Assembly: GCA_003485825.1 (NCBI GenBank)
Contig: DNHN01000093.1
Location: 1-9,280 of the forward strand
Reading direction: 5' to 3'
DNA: 9,280 nt
Origin: Bacteroidota bacterium
GTDB taxonomy: Bacteria; Bacteroidota; Bacteroidia; NS11-12g; UBA9320
Part shown: piece after piece, positions 6,648 through 9,280 of the stretch
Position numbering within the stretch: position 1 is the first letter of the stretch
Layout of the letters: each line of letters begins with the position of its first letter
Translations under genes and position numbers: made by a program
Notes under the pieces: model-generated
Told to the model about the DNA's origin: nothing
Databases searched by the model: none
What the model saw: only the letters and a program-made list of their open reading frames with translations

Positions 6648-7913
6648 CTACTCAAGCAAATTGATAGATAGTTTCTCTATTCGTTGCTCCGTCGCTTCCA
6701 GTACTTTTATCTCAAAGTTGTCAATCACAAAAATATCTCCCACACTCGGTATCTCCTCTAAATTAGCAATTACAAATCCTCCAAGAGTTTCATAATCCCC
6801 TTCTGGAATCTTCAGATCATACTTTTCATTTACGTGGTCTACTTCCAGCTTAGCCGCTAAGGTATACACTCCGTTTTCGGAGACGAGTTCGTCTTCTTCC
6901 ACTTCATCATGCTCATCCTCTATCTCACCAAAAATTTCCTCCATGATGTCCTCCACGGTAATTACTCCCGCAGTACCACCATACTCATCTACTACTAAAG
7001 CGATACTCTTTTGTGTAAATGAAAACTCATTGAGCATATCATTCGCACTTCTAGCCTCATTAGTAATCAGTATAGGTATCAGAATCGATTTTATCGTTTG
7101 CGGTTTTTTGTGCAAGTCAAGGTGATGTGCATACCCAATAATATTGTCTACATTTTCTTTGTATACTAATATTTTGGAGTGCTGCGACTCAATGAAGAGT
7201 TTCTCTAACTCTTTAATAGTACTCTCAATATCAATAGCCGTGACTTCTGTACGTGGGACTAAACAATCACGTACTTTTACGTTGCCAAAATCCAACGCAT
7301 TTTTAAGTATATCCGTGTCTACCTCCTGCTCCTCACCCTCGCTATTGCCGTGTGCAGACTGAGATATAAAGTGGTCTAAATCTACCTTGCCAAAAACTGG
7401 GGTCTCCTCTGAGAATCCTCCTCCTAGCAAGCGATTAAGGATAATATTACTTAGCCAAATCACAAATTTAACAATGGGCCAAAGCAGCACATAAAATACT
7501 TGAAACGGGTAAATAAGCACACTTAAAATCCCACTTGGATTTAGTCTAAAAAGAGCTTTAGGCAGGAACTCCGCAGTAATTAGTACAATGACCGTAGATA
7601 CAATCGTCGCGCTTAACAATGCTAAAAGCGCCGTATTCTCTATGTACGGAGAATACATTAGCTCAAACCGAGGTCTAAAAATCTCCTCCATGGTGATACC
7701 GTATACGACTAGAGCAATATTATTACCTACTAGAATGGTACTGATAAACTTACTAGGTGACTTGATATAGCTGGAGCACATTTTAGCCCAGTGTTTTCCC
7801 TGATTACTTTTAAGCTCTATACGAAGCTTATTGGCCGAAATAAAAGCTATTTCTAAGCCAGAGAAAAAGGCTGACAGAATCAGCGTGAGCAATACAAGTA
7901 AAATCGGTGACAT
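6648..7913 (-). CDS. CNNM (DUF21), CBS and CorC/HlyC domain membrane protein
   Basis: This 421-residue inner-membrane protein belongs to the broad 'hemolysin family', relatives of CorC and the CNNM magnesium/cobalt transporters. The N-terminal DUF21 domain (1-190) has about four hydrophobic segments: 4-20, 58-74, 94-116 and 127-157. It includes the family signatures SAFFSGLEIAFISANKLRIE, LVGNNIA and an AEFLPKAL segment corresponding to the usual GE.xPK motif. A CBS pair follows (about 214-266 and 276-332), with the highly conserved VVDEYGGTAGVITVEDIMEEI segment. The C-terminal TransporterC domain spans about 345-420. An acidic stretch (EIEDEHDEVEEDE) links the CBS pair to it. CBS domains usually sense adenine nucleotides. 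The likely role is Mg2+/Co2+ efflux or homeostasis, but the ion cannot be read from the sequence. The flavobacterial gliding protein GldE shares this architecture, yet none of its usual neighbours is here. A -7 element lies just upstream. Confidence 0.92.
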   Translation of the reverse strand: MSPILLVLLTLILSAFFSGLEIAFISANKLRIELKSNQGKHWAKMCSSYIKSPSKFISTILVGNNIALVVYGITMEEIFRPRFELMYSPYIENTALLALLSATIVSTVIVLITAEFLPKALFRLNPSGILSVLIYPFQVFYVLLWPIVKFVIWLSNIILNRLLGGGFSEETPVFGKVDLDHFISQSAHGNSEGEEQEVDTDILKNALDFGNVKVRDCLVPRTEVTAIDIESTIKELEKLFIESQHSKILVYKENVDNIIGYAHHLDLHKKPQTIKSILIPILITNEARSANDMLNEFSFTQKSIALVVDEYGGTAGVITVEDIMEEIFGEIEDEHDEVEEDELVSENGVYTLAAKLEVDHVNEKYDLKIPEGDYETLGGFVIANLEEIPSVGDIFVIDNFEIKVLEATEQRIEKLSINLLE

Positions 7914-7925
7914 CTATATCCAGTA

Positions 7926-7933
7926 CAAAAATA
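7926..7933 (-). promoter_or_regulatory. Promoter -7 element of the CNNM/CBS gene
   Basis: On the minus strand, TATTTTTG (complement of 7926-7933) matches TAnnTTTG exactly and ends 12 bases before the ATG at 7913. The -33 element is imperfect: a TTTA about 17 bases further upstream is the best candidate. The predicted leader is only about 5-8 bases, consistent with the absence of an SD sequence. Confidence 0.4.
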
Positions 7934-8007
7934 CCACATAAACTGCAATCTAAAGATAGTACCTCAAACGATTGCTTCAGACCGCCTAATCACTTATCAC
8001 TTTTTCC

Positions 8008-8015
8008 TATCTTCG
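8008..8015 (+). promoter_or_regulatory. Possible -7 element of the HerA-like ATPase gene
   Basis: TATCTTCG differs from TAnnTTTG at one position and ends 15 bases before the ATG at 8031, the usual distance for a short-leader promoter. No clear TTTG is found at the -33 position. It would fire divergently from the CNNM/CBS promoter in the same 117-base gap. Confidence 0.3.
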
Positions 8016-8030
8016 TTGCATCAATCAAAA

Positions 8031-9280
8031 ATGAATTCTGCAGACCAATTCAAAACAGAAATAACCGAAGGGTACGCTTTCAAAGGAGATAGTATTTTAC
8101 TAGGAGGCGCTATGCTCAATGGTGAATCCATACCAGGAGCTCAGATAAAAGCACCGCTTAAAACCTTTAACAGACACGGATTAATAGCAGGTGCTACAGG
8201 TACGGGGAAAACGAAAACATTGCAAAATTTAGCGGAGAGACTTTCTGAGAAGGGAGTACCTGTACTTTTAATGGACATAAAAGGAGACCTATCTGGCCTT
8301 ACCCAAGCTGGTGGAGGACATCCAAAAATAGATGAACGTCACTCTAAAATTGGAAGTCCATGGGCAAGTCAAGCCTACCCATGTGAGCTACTGACGATTT
8401 CCGATCAGGAAGGAACTAGAATGCGCGCTACGATTTCAGAATTTGGCCCAGTGCTCTTGTCTAAAATACTCGAACTAAATGACTTACAGAGCGGTATCGT
8501 ATCTATCATCTTTAAGTATTGTGATGATAAAGGACTGCCATTGCTAGACATTAAAGACTTCCGGAAAGTACTTCAATATATTAGTAACGATGGAAAAGAA
8601 GAAATAGAAGAACACTACGGCAGAGTAAGTCCTAGCTCTATAGGTGCTATTATGCGCGCGCTTATTACCATAGAAGAACAAGGAGCAGATGTATTTTTCG
8701 GAGAAACAAGTTTTGATGTGGATGACCTCACTCGGATAGATGAAAACGGAATGGGATATATCAATATCCTCAGACTGGATGATATTCAAAGTAAGCCTAA
8801 GCTATTCTCTACGTTTATGCTCTGCCTACTCGCTGAGATCTATTCTACGTTCCCAGAGCAGGGAGATAGTGGCAGACCAGAGCTCGTCATTTTCATAGAT
8901 GAAGCGCATTTGATTTTTGAGGAAGCTAGTAAAGCCCTCCTCAGCCAAATAGAAACTATCGTAAAATTAATCCGTAGTAAGGGAGTCGGAATATTTTTCG
9001 TCACTCAAAATCCTGCGGATGTGCCAGAAGATGTGCTCTCACAACTGGGCATGAAGGTACAGCATGCCCTTAGAGCATTTACCGCTAAAGACAGAAAAGC
9101 CATAAAACTTACTGCCGAAAACTACCCATTGACAGATCACTACGATGTAGATGAATTACTCACTAGTTTAGGTATAGGTGAAGCAATAGTTACCGTGCTC
9201 AATGAAAAAGGAATCCCTACTCCACTAGCACACACCTTACTTACTGCTCCTAGCTCACGTATGGATATTATCTCTGAGAC
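8031..9280 (+). CDS. HerA-like ATPase, YjgR/DUF853 family (3' end outside window)
   Basis: The frame runs open from ATG 8031 to the right edge, giving 416 residues of a protein usually somewhat longer. It closely follows the pattern of E. coli YjgR. The N-terminal part is short (MNSADQFKTEITEGYAFKG), followed by FNRHGLIAGATGTGKTKTL with Walker A at residues 54-61, then VPVLLMDIKGDLSGL, where YjgR has a similar ADVKGDLTG segment. Walker B is LVIFIDEAH (285-293). RSKGVGIFFVTQNPADVPEDVLSQLG and VQHALRAFTAKDRKA follow, both family hallmarks. Members are RecA-like ATPases related to the HerA/FtsK group of hexameric DNA pumps. The cellular role of YjgR is not established, and the HerA label reflects fold similarity. 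No NurA nuclease gene, the partner of true archaeal-type HerA, is visible here. Transcribed divergently from the CNNM gene. Confidence 0.93.
   Translation, partial: MNSADQFKTEITEGYAFKGDSILLGGAMLNGESIPGAQIKAPLKTFNRHGLIAGATGTGKTKTLQNLAERLSEKGVPVLLMDIKGDLSGLTQAGGGHPKIDERHSKIGSPWASQAYPCELLTISDQEGTRMRATISEFGPVLLSKILELNDLQSGIVSIIFKYCDDKGLPLLDIKDFRKVLQYISNDGKEEIEEHYGRVSPSSIGAIMRALITIEEQGADVFFGETSFDVDDLTRIDENGMGYINILRLDDIQSKPKLFSTFMLCLLAEIYSTFPEQGDSGRPELVIFIDEAHLIFEEASKALLSQIETIVKLIRSKGVGIFFVTQNPADVPEDVLSQLGMKVQHALRAFTAKDRKAIKLTAENYPLTDHYDVDELLTSLGIGEAIVTVLNEKGIPTPLAHTLLTAPSSRMDIISE

Noticed and set aside
6648..7913. Assigning the CNNM/CBS protein as gliding-motility GldE
   Set aside because: It shares GldE's domain layout, but the same architecture occurs in several paralogues and none of the usual gld or ssb neighbours is present.
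1..9280. Search for a CRISPR array, tRNA, rRNA, insertion sequence, toxin-antitoxin pair or defence operon
   Set aside because: No regularly spaced repeats, no tRNA-like TTCGA/TTCAA arm with a matching acceptor, no transposase motifs, no terminal inverted repeats and no paired small genes were seen. The HerA-like gene belongs to the YjgR family and has no NurA or Sir2 partner here.

Overview
The window looks like ordinary chromosomal DNA from a member of the Bacteroidota, most likely Flavobacteriia or a near relative. Four things suggest this. The DNA is AT-rich by eye. Start codons lack Shine-Dalgarno sequences. Several genes are preceded by the Bacteroidota -7 promoter element TAnnTTTG. The housekeeping proteins also read like the versions found in that phylum. 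No mobile element, CRISPR array, tRNA, rRNA or phage gene was seen.

Layout. The left edge (1-189) holds the C-terminal end of a flavin reductase-like protein. About 475 bases follow without a convincing gene, then a lipoprotein-like gene (665-1189) whose signal peptide is separated from its body by one in-frame TAG. A gene-free stretch of about 700 bases (1190-1888) ends in the aspS promoter, with a 20-base perfect dyad between the promoter and the start codon. From aspS onward the DNA is densely packed: aspS (+), a small membrane protein with four cysteines (-), a DUF1801 protein (+), the XTP/dITP pyrophosphatase gene rdgB (-), the AAA+ ATPase gene rarA (+), a CNNM/CBS/CorC-type membrane protein (-), and a HerA-like ATPase of the YjgR/DUF853 family (+) that runs off the right edge.

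These seven genes alternate strand at every step, so each must have its own promoter and none forms an operon with another. Two convergent pairs have no room for separate terminators: aspS and the small membrane gene overlap at their stop codons, and rarA and the CNNM gene are 2 bases apart. By theme the genes serve translation (aspS), nucleotide-pool cleaning (rdgB), replication-fork maintenance (rarA) and envelope or ion functions, but nothing ties them into one pathway.

I did not find a clearly new biological system. The points most worth checking are the TAG-split lipoprotein, the hairpin at the predicted 5' end of the aspS mRNA, the uncertain start of rarA, the apparently leaderless rdgB promoter and the strict strand alternation.
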